Notes: generated by a model from the letters alone, not told the origin. Shown: positions 16,071-24,082, numbered from the stretch's first letter. The stretch is 25,855 bases of DNA from Myxococcales bacterium (GCA_022572485.1 JACZVU010000016.1:1-25855); one strand, 5' to 3'. Numbers and translations: made by a program.

Positions 16071-17875
16071 GGGTTTCCAATTTTACGAGCGAGCGCTTCG
16101 CCCACGCGGCGATCGATCTCCCGATGATGCGCCACGCTTCGATCGCGATCTACGGGAATTTCGACGACCGAGACGCCCGGCGTTGCCAGAGCACTCTTGA
16201 AGGCTGCGCGGAAGTGTTCCCAGGAACTGACTCGCGCAAAATCCGCCCCGAAACCAGTGACGATGCCGCCCAGATCCACTCCGTGCGGTGTCCGGAAGTG
16301 CGTTTCAAAAATTTCCGGCTTTGCCCGATCTGCAACGGAAAGATAAGAGAAGATTCCACCGCCGTCGTTGTCGAATACCACGATGGTGAGATTCAGCGAA
16401 TGGCGCCGCGCAGCCTGCAGTGCACCCACATCGTGGAGAAGTGCGAGGTCTCCACTGAGGAGAACGACCGGCTGAGGCTGTGATGCCGCGGCTCCGAGCG
16501 CGCTCGAAATCATGCCATCGATACCGTTGGCACCGCGATTCGCGAGTACCCGCAACGATCGATTGGAAACCGGGAGAAAGGCATCGAGATCGCGCACGGG
16601 CATGCTGTTCGACACATAGACGATCGCGCCATCGGGCAGGGCCTCGGCGAGTTCACGAATCGCGCGAGGCTCGAAGAGTTCGTCCTCGTCGGAGAGGAGG
16701 CCCTCGACGACACCCGCCGTGCAACGCTCGGCGCGCAGAAGCAGCTGCAACCAAGGCGACTCACCCTTCGAACGCGGCACACGCCGGATGAGTGCATCGC
16801 AAAGCGCGAGGGGATCGACCTGGAGAAACTCCGAAGCCAGATGGCTTGGATCGTTCCAAGCCGCCTCGGGGTCGACAAGGATCAAATGTTCCGGAACGTG
16901 CTCCTCGAGCCAAAGCTGCTGCGACTTGCTGGTCGGCGTTCCACCGAAACGCAACACGACTTCGGGCTCGAGCAAGCGGGCGACCCGCGCATCCCGCAGG
17001 AAGAGATCCGAGTTCCCCAGGACGGGCGCACCCTGGTTATGCGCGCCCGATCGCAGCTGCGAGGTCGGGTCCGCGAAGATCGGCCAGCCTAGCTCCGACG
17101 CCAGAGCTGCCAAAGCGGCGCAGAGTTCCGATTCCGCGTCCATCGGGCCACAGGCGATTACACCGCGTTCAGATGAATGCGCGAGTTCCACGAGGCGTTC
17201 GAGATCTTCCGGTCGTGGATTTTGAGCACCCCGACAGACTCGGGTATAGGCCCGGCTGCCGCGATTGCTGGCGCCGGTATCCGACTCGGCTGAGGTTGAG
17301 GTCGGTGCGAGCGGATCGCGGAATGGCAAATTGAGGTGGACGGGGCCTGCCGGAGGACCGCAGGCCTCGGCGACCGCACGGCATCCCAGTTCCCGGGCGT
17401 ATTTCAGCATCCGTCGGTCGGCACCGGGTACAGCGGCTTCGGCAAACCAACGCACGTGTGTGCCGTAGAGACGGACCTGGTCGATGACCTGCCCGGCACC
17501 CCATTCGCGCAATTCAGGCGGCCGGTCGGCGCTGAGTACGATCAACGGCACGTGGGCGTAGTAGGCCTCGATCACTGCTGGGTAGAAATTCGCCGCCGCC
17601 GTACCGGATGTGCAGATGAGCGCGGCAGGCGCACGGGTCGCCTTCGCGACGCCGAGGGCAAAAAAACCCGCAGAGCGCTCGTCGATTTGCGACCAACAGC
17701 GGAGCGAAGTGTGCTGAGCGGCGGCAATGGCAAGGGCTGTGGAGCGCGATCCGGGGCAGATGCAGACTTCCCGCACGCCCACGCGAGAGAGTTCATCGAT
17801 CAGCGCCGCGGCAAAAAGATGAGCCGGGTTCGCTCCAGCGTCCGGAATCGCGCGGGGGTTCAGGTCGGCGCGCAA
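16067..17875 (-). CDS. menD: SEPHCHC synthase (thiamine-diphosphate enzyme)
   Basis: The 602-residue protein has the MenD N-terminal signature CICPGSRSTALA (38-49), the ThDP-activating Glu E66 in QIDERSAGFFALG, CTSGTAAANFYPAVIEA, and the MenD-specific LSADRPPELREWGAGQ. The C-terminal pyrophosphate domain has LLSGDLALLHD and FDNDGGGIF. It adds the succinic semialdehyde carbanion from 2-oxoglutarate to isochorismate. The start appears to be TTG 17875, only one base after the menF stop, so translation probably depends on coupling. It ends in a GTGA overlap with menH. Confidence 0.95.
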   Translation of the reverse strand: MRADLNPRAIPDAGANPAHLFAAALIDELSRVGVREVCICPGSRSTALAIAAAQHTSLRCWSQIDERSAGFFALGVAKATRAPAALICTSGTAAANFYPAVIEAYYAHVPLIVLSADRPPELREWGAGQVIDQVRLYGTHVRWFAEAAVPGADRRMLKYARELGCRAVAEACGPPAGPVHLNLPFRDPLAPTSTSAESDTGASNRGSRAYTRVCRGAQNPRPEDLERLVELAHSSERGVIACGPMDAESELCAALAALASELGWPIFADPTSQLRSGAHNQGAPVLGNSDLFLRDARVARLLEPEVVLRFGGTPTSKSQQLWLEEHVPEHLILVDPEAAWNDPSHLASEFLQVDPLALCDALIRRVPRSKGESPWLQLLLRAERCTAGVVEGLLSDEDELFEPRAIRELAEALPDGAIVYVSNSMPVRDLDAFLPVSNRSLRVLANRGANGIDGMISSALGAAASQPQPVVLLSGDLALLHDVGALQAARRHSLNLTIVVFDNDGGGIFSYLSVADRAKPEIFETHFRTPHGVDLGGIVTGFGADFARVSSWEHFRAAFKSALATPGVSVVEIPVDRDRSVAHHREIDRRVGEALARKIGNP

Positions 17876-17876
17876 T

Positions 17877-19400
17877 TCAGATCTCCATCAGCGGGGCGAG
17901 TATGGCGCGCAGCTTGAGCCGTGTTTCCCTGAGTTCAGCTTCAGGGTCGGATCCGTCGACGATGCCCGCCCCGGCGAACAGCCGCGCTTCATTTCCTTGC
18001 AAAACAGCCGAGCGCAACGCGGCGTAGAATTCGCCGCCCCCTTTGGAATCCGCAAAGCCGATCGGGCCGCTGTACCAACCGCGATCGAGATTCTCGTTGA
18101 GATTCAGCCATTCGAGCGCCGCCTCGCGCGGCGCGCCGGCAATCGCGGGTGTCGGATGAACCGAACCCAATACTTTTAGGATCGATCTGCCCGCGCGCAA
18201 ACGTCCCGTGATCGGTGTCTCGAGGTGTTGAATGTCCTGAAGGCGCATCAAGCGCGGTGACTCGCGAACTTCCAGCGCATCGCAATGCGGCTCCAGTGCA
18301 TCGCAAAGCGCCCTTACCACGAACGCGTGCTCGGCCTGCTCTTTTTTGCTCTCTCGCAATTGATGGCCGAGCTCGAGGTCTTCCTCCGGGCTTCGACCAC
18401 GCGGCGCAGAACCCGCTACCGAAGCCGTCTCGACCCGGCCATCGACGATCCGCACCAAACACTCCGGTGTGGCACCCAGAAAGACAACGCCAGGCCGTGC
18501 AACGGCAAAGATCGCACAGGTCGGGTGCGTCCGACGCAACGTGTCCAACAGCGCACACGGATCGCAATCGCCCTTTTCACGCAGAGCAATGGACCGCGCC
18601 AGCACCACCTTCTCGAAACCGCCGTCGGCGATCTCGCGCAGGGCCGACTCGACCTGCGCGCGGTATTCGGCGTGCGTTCGGTCTGCACACGCGTGATAAT
18701 CGGGAAGGCCGCCGGTTCCCGCAATCGGCGCACCGGTCGAGCTGCCATTGGCCAAGAAGCGTCTAAATTCATCGAGACCCGCGTGCAAATCGTCACAGAG
18801 GGCCCGCGCTCGGGCCCCGGATTGGAGGGGCTGGGCGGCCTGAGCGGGTTGGGCAGATTGGGCAGGGTCAGCGAGCTGGGTAGATTGGGTGGGCTGGGTA
18901 GATTGGGTGGGCTGGGCAGATTGAGCGGGCTGGACGGATCGGACGAGCGTGCACCAACTCCGCCCTCCTGCGATGGCAAGCGTGACCTCTGGCAGGATCA
19001 GACGACCCGCCGGGAAATCTCGCCAATGCGATTCGGTCGACGCAACATTTGCAAACGCAAAGCCTCCGACGAGAAACGGCCCCGCTGCGGTTTGCGCACC
19101 CTGCCCGGAGACGTGCAGGCGCGCAAAAAGGCGCTCCGCCTGTTCGGAAGCCTCCGCAAATCGCCCCTCACCCTCCGGCTCGATCGCCCCAGCCTGGCCG
19201 AACGCTGCGATCGAGCGCCCTTCTGCAGGTCGCTCCCAGTAGAAGCGGTCGCGCGCTTCGGAGGCTTCAAAGGCCGCGAGAACATCACAGGGCGAGATCT
19301 CCGCCTGCAGTGCAACCCACTGTGTTTCGCCCGTTCGCCCGGCGGCCTCCAGTGCAGCCTTCGCGGCGGCAGCCAAATCCACACTGCGTTTCACACTCAC
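17877..19400 (-). CDS. menF: Isochorismate synthase
   Basis: The 507-residue chorismate-binding enzyme contains the general-base Lys K264 (GFEKVVLARS), GSAPRGRSPEEDLELG, VHPTPAIAG, WYSGPIG and the C-terminal GAGIVDGSDPEAELRET. It converts chorismate to isochorismate, the first step to menaquinone. The start is GTG 19400, overlapping the menG stop as GTGA; the open frame upstream lies over menG and is not conserved. Residues 158-190 are an unusual run of QPxQSx-like hexapeptides encoded by an 18-base tandem repeat. It sits between the N-terminal subdomain and the catalytic core, where a flexible linker would be tolerated. Salicylate-type enzymes share the fold, but the context favours MenF. 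Confidence 0.93.
   Translation of the reverse strand: MSVKRSVDLAAAAKAALEAAGRTGETQWVALQAEISPCDVLAAFEASEARDRFYWERPAEGRSIAAFGQAGAIEPEGEGRFAEASEQAERLFARLHVSGQGAQTAAGPFLVGGFAFANVASTESHWRDFPAGRLILPEVTLAIAGGRSWCTLVRSVQPAQSAQPTQSTQPTQSTQLADPAQSAQPAQAAQPLQSGARARALCDDLHAGLDEFRRFLANGSSTGAPIAGTGGLPDYHACADRTHAEYRAQVESALREIADGGFEKVVLARSIALREKGDCDPCALLDTLRRTHPTCAIFAVARPGVVFLGATPECLVRIVDGRVETASVAGSAPRGRSPEEDLELGHQLRESKKEQAEHAFVVRALCDALEPHCDALEVRESPRLMRLQDIQHLETPITGRLRAGRSILKVLGSVHPTPAIAGAPREAALEWLNLNENLDRGWYSGPIGFADSKGGGEFYAALRSAVLQGNEARLFAGAGIVDGSDPEAELRETRLKLRAILAPLMEI
18831..18929 (-). repeat. 18-bp tandem repeat inside menF coding for a Gln/Pro/Ser linker
   Basis: Units of the form CTGGGYAGATTGGGTGGG on the plus strand occur at 18876-18893 and 18894-18911 (identical) and 18912-18929 (two changes). 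A diverged unit lies at 18831-18848 and a 27-base variant at 18849-18875. Each unit is six codons (QPTQST type), so gain or loss keeps the frame. Confidence 0.9.
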
Positions 19401-20101
19401 GATTGCCTCCGGACCCCCGTCACGATCTGGGCAGCACCGAGCAACAAGGATCGGTGTTCGACCTGCTCGAAACCCGCGCCTTCGAGCAGCGCGAGCAGTT
19501 CTCGCGTCGGGGGCAGGTAAACGGTCGATTTTGGGAGGTATGCGTACGCACTTCGATCTGAGAGCAGGCCGCCCACCAACGGGACGATGCGATCGAAGTA
19601 GAGTGCGTGCGCGGTTCGGATCAGAGTGCGGCGCGGCCGGTCCACCTCGATGAACGCCACGCGCCCGCCCGGCTCCAACACCCGCGCCATTTCGCGGAAA
19701 ATCACCGGTAGACTGACAAAATTGCGCAACGCGAAGCCGCACGTCACGACGGTCGCCCACTCGTTGGGTAGCGGCAGTGCTTCAGCGTCAGCCTGCAGGA
19801 GCGCGCTTTGAATGCCACGGCGACGTGCTGCGCAGAGCATCTCGAACGCGAAGTCCACGCCGACCACATACGCGCCGCGCGCTGTCGAGAGTTCGGTCAG
19901 ATCGCCAGTTCCACAGGCGAGGTCGACCACGCGATCCCCTTTGCCAACGCGTATCCGGTCTAGCGCACTGCGGCGCCAGCGCTGATCGAGACCCGCGCTC
20001 AACAAGCGATTGAGACAGTCGTAGCGTGGAGCGATCCGGTCGAACATTGCACGCACACGCGCACCCTTCTCCTCGAGCGGCGGCAGGGGGTCTAACGCCA
20101 C
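19397..20101 (-). CDS. menG: Demethylmenaquinone methyltransferase
   Basis: This 234-residue class I SAM methyltransferase shows UbiE/MenG wording: VRAMFDRIAPRYDCLNRLLSAGLDQRWR, SAM motif I VVDLACGTGDL (from D60), FALRNFVSLPVIFREMARVLEPGG and YLPKSTVYLPP. It methylates demethylmenaquinone to menaquinone, the last step of the pathway, and may also act in ubiquinone synthesis in organisms that have it (no ubi gene is seen here). The start is GTG 20101, overlapping the merR end by ten bases; the stop overlaps menF as GTGA. Confidence 0.93.
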   Translation of the reverse strand: MALDPLPPLEEKGARVRAMFDRIAPRYDCLNRLLSAGLDQRWRRSALDRIRVGKGDRVVDLACGTGDLTELSTARGAYVVGVDFAFEMLCAARRRGIQSALLQADAEALPLPNEWATVVTCGFALRNFVSLPVIFREMARVLEPGGRVAFIEVDRPRRTLIRTAHALYFDRIVPLVGGLLSDRSAYAYLPKSTVYLPPTRELLALLEGAGFEQVEHRSLLLGAAQIVTGVRRQS

Positions 20102-20844
20102 GTGACTTCGACATCGAGTTGCGCGGATTCGGTTGCCGCCAACGCTTCCACCAGAGCACCGTGCTCCTGTTTGTCGCGGAATCGATCGAGTGCGCGAGCG
20201 ACGAGTGTGCGCTGAAAATGAAGAGCGACGAGGCGCGTGACCTGGGGCAGCAGTTCCCTGAAGATGCCGGTCACGCTCTCGTCATCGGCGTTGCTTCCGC
20301 GCTTGCGGATGCTTGCGTCGAAGAGGTCGATCGCCGCGTCGCAAGCGCCTTGGACATTTTGCGCGTGGCGGGTAGCAAGGCTCAACAATTCCTGAAGCGG
20401 GATGCCGGCCTCGAGAAGCCTGAGGCCGGCCCGAGCCATCCCGAGATCCGCTTCGACGAAGCGCGGCTCACCGCCCACGATGACCGGTTCGAACAATCCG
20501 GCGCGCTCCGCTGCGAGGATCATCACCTCGGGCATGCCCGACTCGGCGGCGAACGCTTCGCGGCTGAGCGTGCGCTCTCCGACACTCTCTTCGAGCAGCG
20601 CGGCGAGCAAGGGATCTTCAGATTCACCCGCCGGCCGTTCGAGCACGCGCTGGATTTGAGAGAGCGAAAAGCCCTGCTGTTGGAGTGAGCGGATACGCGT
20701 CAGGCGCTCGAGGTGCGGGTCTCCGTAGACCGCAATGCGGCCTTCGCGCCGGGGCGCCGGCAGCAGACCACGGGCCTGGTAAAAGCGAAGCGTGTCCACA
20801 GGTAGGCGCGCGGCTGCGGCGAGCTGCTCGACTCGATACTCCAT
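20092..20844 (-). CDS. MerR-family transcriptional regulator, first gene of the men operon
   Basis: The 250-residue protein has an N-terminal MerR winged helix (YRVEQLAAAARLPVDTLRFYQARGLLP, then the wing, then LERLTRIRSLQQQGFSLSQIQRVLE). A coiled-coil-like segment and a long C-terminal region from about residue 85 follow. That region lacks a metal-binding Cys pair and is not a family I recognise; it is large enough for a small-molecule domain. The gene overlaps menG by ten bases, so it is almost certainly co-transcribed with all eight men genes. Its predicted promoter has a palindrome in the -35/-10 spacer, as MerR proteins use, so self-control of the operon is likely. The inducer is unknown. 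Confidence 0.88.
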   Translation of the reverse strand: MEYRVEQLAAAARLPVDTLRFYQARGLLPAPRREGRIAVYGDPHLERLTRIRSLQQQGFSLSQIQRVLERPAGESEDPLLAALLEESVGERTLSREAFAAESGMPEVMILAAERAGLFEPVIVGGEPRFVEADLGMARAGLRLLEAGIPLQELLSLATRHAQNVQGACDAAIDLFDASIRKRGSNADDESVTGIFRELLPQVTRLVALHFQRTLVARALDRFRDKQEHGALVEALAATESAQLDVEVTWR

Positions 20845-20879
20845 GCAGATATTCTAAGAGTATTTACTCGTATCTACAA
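20845..20879 (-). promoter_or_regulatory. Predicted promoter and MerR-type operator of the merR-men operon (leaderless start)
   Basis: On the minus strand TTGTAG (20874-20879) and TAGAAT (20851-20856) are 17 bases apart. The spacer contains GAGTAAATACTC (20858-20869), a palindrome with perfect five-base arms. The -10 ends six bases before the merR ATG at 20844, so transcription should begin at or next to the start codon, and there is no ribosome site. The surrounding 85 bases are clearly AT-rich compared with the rest of the window. Confidence 0.6.
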
Positions 20880-20898
20880 GTCTTTCAAAATCAATAAG

Positions 20899-21099
20899 TT
20901 ATCGAGATAAAGCGCTTCTATTTGGAGCGCGGAGCAGCGTGATCGGGAATCTCGCGCCAATTCGCTCCCAGTTGTAGGGTGTCCCGCCAACATCGAGCAC
21001 CGTGGTCTCGGCGGTGGGCCGAAACGTATCCACAAAATGATTCATGCGGTGTCTCCGAAATCCTCGAATCAGAAATTCGTAGACGCGGTGTACGTTCAC
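20899..21099 (-). pseudogene. Truncated class I SAM methyltransferase (N-terminal remnant)
   Basis: The frame codes 66 residues that read like the start of a methyltransferase: a basic N-terminus (FLIRGFRRHRMNHFVDTFRP) and SAM motif I (TTVLDVGGTPYNWERIG). After FPITLL the sequence changes to RAPNRSALSR and stops. The rest of the domain (motifs II-IV) is absent, because the merR promoter region begins there. The GTG start (21099) overlaps the greB stop as GTGA, so it was once, or still is, coupled to greB. I read it as a gene cut short by deletion; a functional 66-residue peptide is possible but less likely. Confidence 0.65.
20912..20930 (-). terminator. Weak candidate terminator after the greB transcript
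   Basis: On the minus strand GCGCT and AGCGC form a five-base stem around a nine-base loop, followed by TTTATC. It is short, so readthrough into merR-men is plausible. Confidence 0.3.
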
Positions 21100-21638
21100 G
21101 GATCAGAATCTCCCCCGGGCGGCGGGGGCTCGGCGGGCGACGCGTAGTCGATCGAGAGAATCTTCAGATCGACATTCCCATTGGGTCGCCTCCAGGTCAC
21201 CGTATCCTCGACTCGGGCGCTCAGCAGGGCATTCGCAAGCGGAGAGACCCAGCTGACTTTGCCGATACCGGCATCGGCTTCGTCTTCGCCGACAATCGTG
21301 AAGACGTGCACCTCGCGATCGGCGCCGCACACGCGCACGCTGGCGCCGAAAGCCACCTCGTCGCGTGGCTGTTCGTCGAGGTTCACGAGAATGGCTCGAT
21401 CGATGCGCGTACTCAGGTAGCGAGCGTTGCGATCGATTCGACGCAGTGCTGCCTCGTGGCGCATCGCATCACCGTCGTCAGACAACGCCGACCGTTCGGC
21501 CAGCAAGTTCGCAAGGCGGCGTTCGAGAGCGGCGAGCCCCTGCGGGGTCACATAGTTCGGATGCGGACTCTGCGGCCGCTCGGGAAGCTCGGCCTGCGCT
21601 TCGCTCTGAAGATCCTCGTTGACGAAAGCTCGACTCAC
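21096..21638 (-). CDS. GreA/GreB-family transcript cleavage factor with a shortened coiled coil
   Basis: This 180-residue protein opens with MSRAFVNED and then ELPERPQSPHPNYVTPQGLAALERRL, wording of a GreB-like subfamily, and ends with the FKBP-like C-domain (VFTIVGEDEADAGIGKVSWVSPLANALL). Between YVTPQGL and RRIDRNARYL it is about 14 residues shorter than E. coli GreB. The tip sequence GDRSENADY, which carries the catalytic acidic residues, is replaced by SDDGDAMRHEAAL. Cleavage activity is therefore uncertain; it might bind the RNA polymerase secondary channel in another way. I chose GTG 21638 because GGAGAAGAGAG precedes it; the frame extends five codons further (GTG 21653). Confidence 0.82.
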   Translation of the reverse strand: MSRAFVNEDLQSEAQAELPERPQSPHPNYVTPQGLAALERRLANLLAERSALSDDGDAMRHEAALRRIDRNARYLSTRIDRAILVNLDEQPRDEVAFGASVRVCGADREVHVFTIVGEDEADAGIGKVSWVSPLANALLSARVEDTVTWRRPNGNVDLKILSIDYASPAEPPPPGGDSDP

Positions 21639-21717
21639 GGCTCTCTTCTCCACCGCAGCGTGGCACCAGCGCTTCAGAAACCTCCCGCGAATGCGAATCG
21701 CTCTGTCGGTCGCGGAA

Positions 21718-23451
21718 TCAGCTTCTCAGTTCAAACAGCGCGTCGGTATTCTCGCACCGCTCGTAGGCGCTCGCGACCACATCCTCCGGAACGTCCCAGA
21801 TCAGCTTGGCGGGCCCGATCGCGTCCTGTTTCATGCAGTCGGGCATCACGTCATCGCTCGGGCCGAAGCCAGCGCGCCGATTGAACTCCCATTCATCCTG
21901 CAGAATCTGCCAACCCATGTCGGCGATCTGCTCACGCGTCATCTCTTTGCCGAAGTACTCGCCATAGAAGCCGCGAAGCTCTTCGAGATTGATCATCATA
22001 AAGGAACAGAAGCCCGACGAATCCACCACGGCGTTTACGATCTGAGCGCGTTGAGAAGACTCCGCCATTTCCTCCTGCGGTTGCCCGGGCTCGACGATGA
22101 GCCCCGCCGTGTGATCGGCACCCATCGCGCTCGTGCAATAGGTGATTCCCGAAGCCTTGAGAGGGCGGGGATCCCACGCGGGCAGCGCTTGCCCTTTGAC
22201 GACCGGGACCCGGTGATGCTTGCGCTTCCTGCCAATCGCCGCAGCGCCATTGCCGATCGCCCGACCGAGTTCGGTTCCTTCCGCGATTTCACGCAGAATC
22301 AGTTTGGCGCCCTCCGCGTCACCAAATTCCATGCCGCCAGAGTCCATGTAGACCGCGATCGCAGCACCGACCTCGATCGTGTCGAGGCCGATCTCATCGC
22401 AGAGGCGATCCAGATCAGCGACATCCTCCCAATTCGGAATGCCGCAATTGGCGCCGAGCAACGCGAGCGTTTCGAACTCGAGTGCGGAGGTCTTGTAGTT
22501 GCCATCCTTGTCGTGAACGACGTTGCTGCACTTCACGATGCAACCTGTCATGCAATTGTGCATGCCCCCGCCGCGCTCTTCGAAGCTCTCCACGATGCGC
22601 ATCCCATCGAGTGTCTCGACGTCAGGAGAACGCCCCTCCACCCGATTCTTGTACGGAAAGGTGTAGAGCGCGTCTGCTTCGACACATCCCACGCTCGTGC
22701 CCCACTTGGGAAACGGTTCTTTCGCGGGACCATCGAGATAATACTTCGTGTATTTCTTGCAGAGCGCCACGAACTCCTTCTTGTTTGCGGGCTTGCGGAC
22801 GGGTCGCTTGCCCGCCTCGATCGAGACGTACTTGAGCCCCTTGCTTCCCATCACGGCACCGAGACCCCCGCGCCCCGCGTGGCGGGCGGGATTGCGCTCC
22901 TTCTCTTGGTCGGTGCACGCGACCGACGCACCCGCGAGACGCATCTCACCCGCGGGCCCGATCGAAATGAACGAAGCCGTCTCGGAGTAACTCTTGGCGA
23001 GGTCTTCGATCAACGCGTAATTCCACTTTCCCTTGTGCTCGTCCGCGGGAACGACTGTCGCGCTATCGGCGTCGATTTCCAGCGCGTAGCGCCGCTCGGG
23101 ATCCGCGGGCTGTCCGGTTACCACGACCACCCGAAAGCCGAGCTTCATGAGATCCTGGCCCGGGTTGCCTCCGGCGTTCGCCTCCTTGATGCCTCCGGTG
23201 AGCGGGCTCTTGCCACCGATCGAGATCCGGCCCGAAGTCGGCGCAGAGGTTCCCGAAAGAGCGCCAGGCGCCATGACGAGCAGATTGTCCGGACCGAGCG
23301 GATCGCAGCTGGGGTCGCACTCTTCGAGCAAGATCCGCGCTGAAAGACCACGCCCACCGAGGAGATGCCAGCTCTCGGGAAACGCCTCGATGGTCGCGGT
23401 CTGATTCGTCATATCGACGCGAATCATTCGGTCGCCGGTCGGATCGCTCAT
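21718..23451 (-). CDS. Aldehyde ferredoxin oxidoreductase family protein (tungsten/molybdenum)
   Basis: The 577-residue protein carries AOR-family features: LGGRGLSARIL (31-41), cofactor-contact segments such as MAPGALSGTSAPTSGRISIGGKSPLTGG and RHAGRGGLGAVMGSKGLK, and [4Fe-4S] ligands C300, C304 and C308 (CMTGCIVKC) with C482 (SSGFCSF). The first spacing is Cx3C instead of the Cx2C of Pyrococcus AOR. Enzymes of this family oxidise aldehydes to acids, or run in reverse, with ferredoxin, using a bis-pterin W or Mo centre without a bound protein ligand. The ATG at 23451 has AGAGGAG at good spacing. A MoaD-like gene lies upstream on the same strand, as often seen for AOR genes. The substrate is unknown. 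Confidence 0.93.
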   Translation of the reverse strand: MSDPTGDRMIRVDMTNQTATIEAFPESWHLLGGRGLSARILLEECDPSCDPLGPDNLLVMAPGALSGTSAPTSGRISIGGKSPLTGGIKEANAGGNPGQDLMKLGFRVVVVTGQPADPERRYALEIDADSATVVPADEHKGKWNYALIEDLAKSYSETASFISIGPAGEMRLAGASVACTDQEKERNPARHAGRGGLGAVMGSKGLKYVSIEAGKRPVRKPANKKEFVALCKKYTKYYLDGPAKEPFPKWGTSVGCVEADALYTFPYKNRVEGRSPDVETLDGMRIVESFEERGGGMHNCMTGCIVKCSNVVHDKDGNYKTSALEFETLALLGANCGIPNWEDVADLDRLCDEIGLDTIEVGAAIAVYMDSGGMEFGDAEGAKLILREIAEGTELGRAIGNGAAAIGRKRKHHRVPVVKGQALPAWDPRPLKASGITYCTSAMGADHTAGLIVEPGQPQEEMAESSQRAQIVNAVVDSSGFCSFMMINLEELRGFYGEYFGKEMTREQIADMGWQILQDEWEFNRRAGFGPSDDVMPDCMKQDAIGPAKLIWDVPEDVVASAYERCENTDALFELRS

Positions 23452-23539
23452 GCCATTTCTCCTCTAGCCCCAATGGGCGCAAATACTCCACTCAATACTC
23501 TGCCGGACGACTTCACCCACGCCTTCGGAAGGCCGGCGC

Positions 23540-23809
23540 CTATCCTCCCGCGACTGCGGCGAGGATCTCGATTCGGTCGTTTTCGGCGACCTCTGTGTCG
23601 CCCGCCGCCCGGTCCAACGCTTCACCGTTTACGAATAGCGTCGCGAAGAGCCGTACCTTGCCCTTGGCGTCGAAAACGAGTTCTCCAAAGCCGGGGTGCC
23701 GTGCATCGACTGCGTCGATGCACTCCCGCACCGTGCCCCCGGCGACCTCGACCAGGCGCTCTCCATGCGTCGGTCCCCGGTAACGGGGCGGAATATGCAC
23801 CTCGGGCAT
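23540..23809 (-). CDS. MoaD/ThiS-like sulfur carrier protein
   Basis: This 89-residue beta-grasp protein ends in AAVAGG; the C-terminal Gly-Gly is the thiocarboxylate-forming tail of MoaD and ThiS. Other family features are VREC near residue 28, LFATLFVNGEAL in the middle, and the hydrophobic DRIEILAAVAGG end. The ATG at 23809 has TTGGAGAAGC upstream; a longer open frame to 24049 is not conserved. It lies 88 bases before the AOR gene, so a role in making the tungsto- or molybdopterin of that enzyme is likely. The 273-base divergent gap to hpnH (23810-24082) must hold promoters for both directions, but I see no convincing boxes there. Confidence 0.85.
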   Translation of the reverse strand: MPEVHIPPRYRGPTHGERLVEVAGGTVRECIDAVDARHPGFGELVFDAKGKVRLFATLFVNGEALDRAAGDTEVAENDRIEILAAVAGG

Positions 23810-24082
23810 GCTTCTCCAAGCCGGATCAGAAACCTCGGGGCACGATGATAGCCGAACACACCTGCCATGAGGATGACCGCACGGAAGCACAGGCGCAGCT
23901 GGCGGGCTCTCGGGAATCAGCAAGACCCGGAGATCCGGCCTGCTTGCGGCAAATGCTCGTTTTCGAAAAGGTTCGGTACACTTGCGCAGCGCTCTGGGGG
24001 TGAGCGGGTGAGTCGATTCCAATTTCACTGCCTCGACTTTCGATCGCACCCCACAGCGAGCCCGTGGCTGAGGAGATCCAGA

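Noticed and set aside
19401..19760. 120-residue N-terminal extension of MenF
   Set aside because: It lies over menG in another frame with no conservation; GTG 19400 fits the coupled operon pattern.
21619..23343. 574-codon plus-strand frame opposite the AOR gene
   Set aside because: It has no domain resemblance and its composition is typical of an antisense shadow; the AOR on the other strand has all family motifs.
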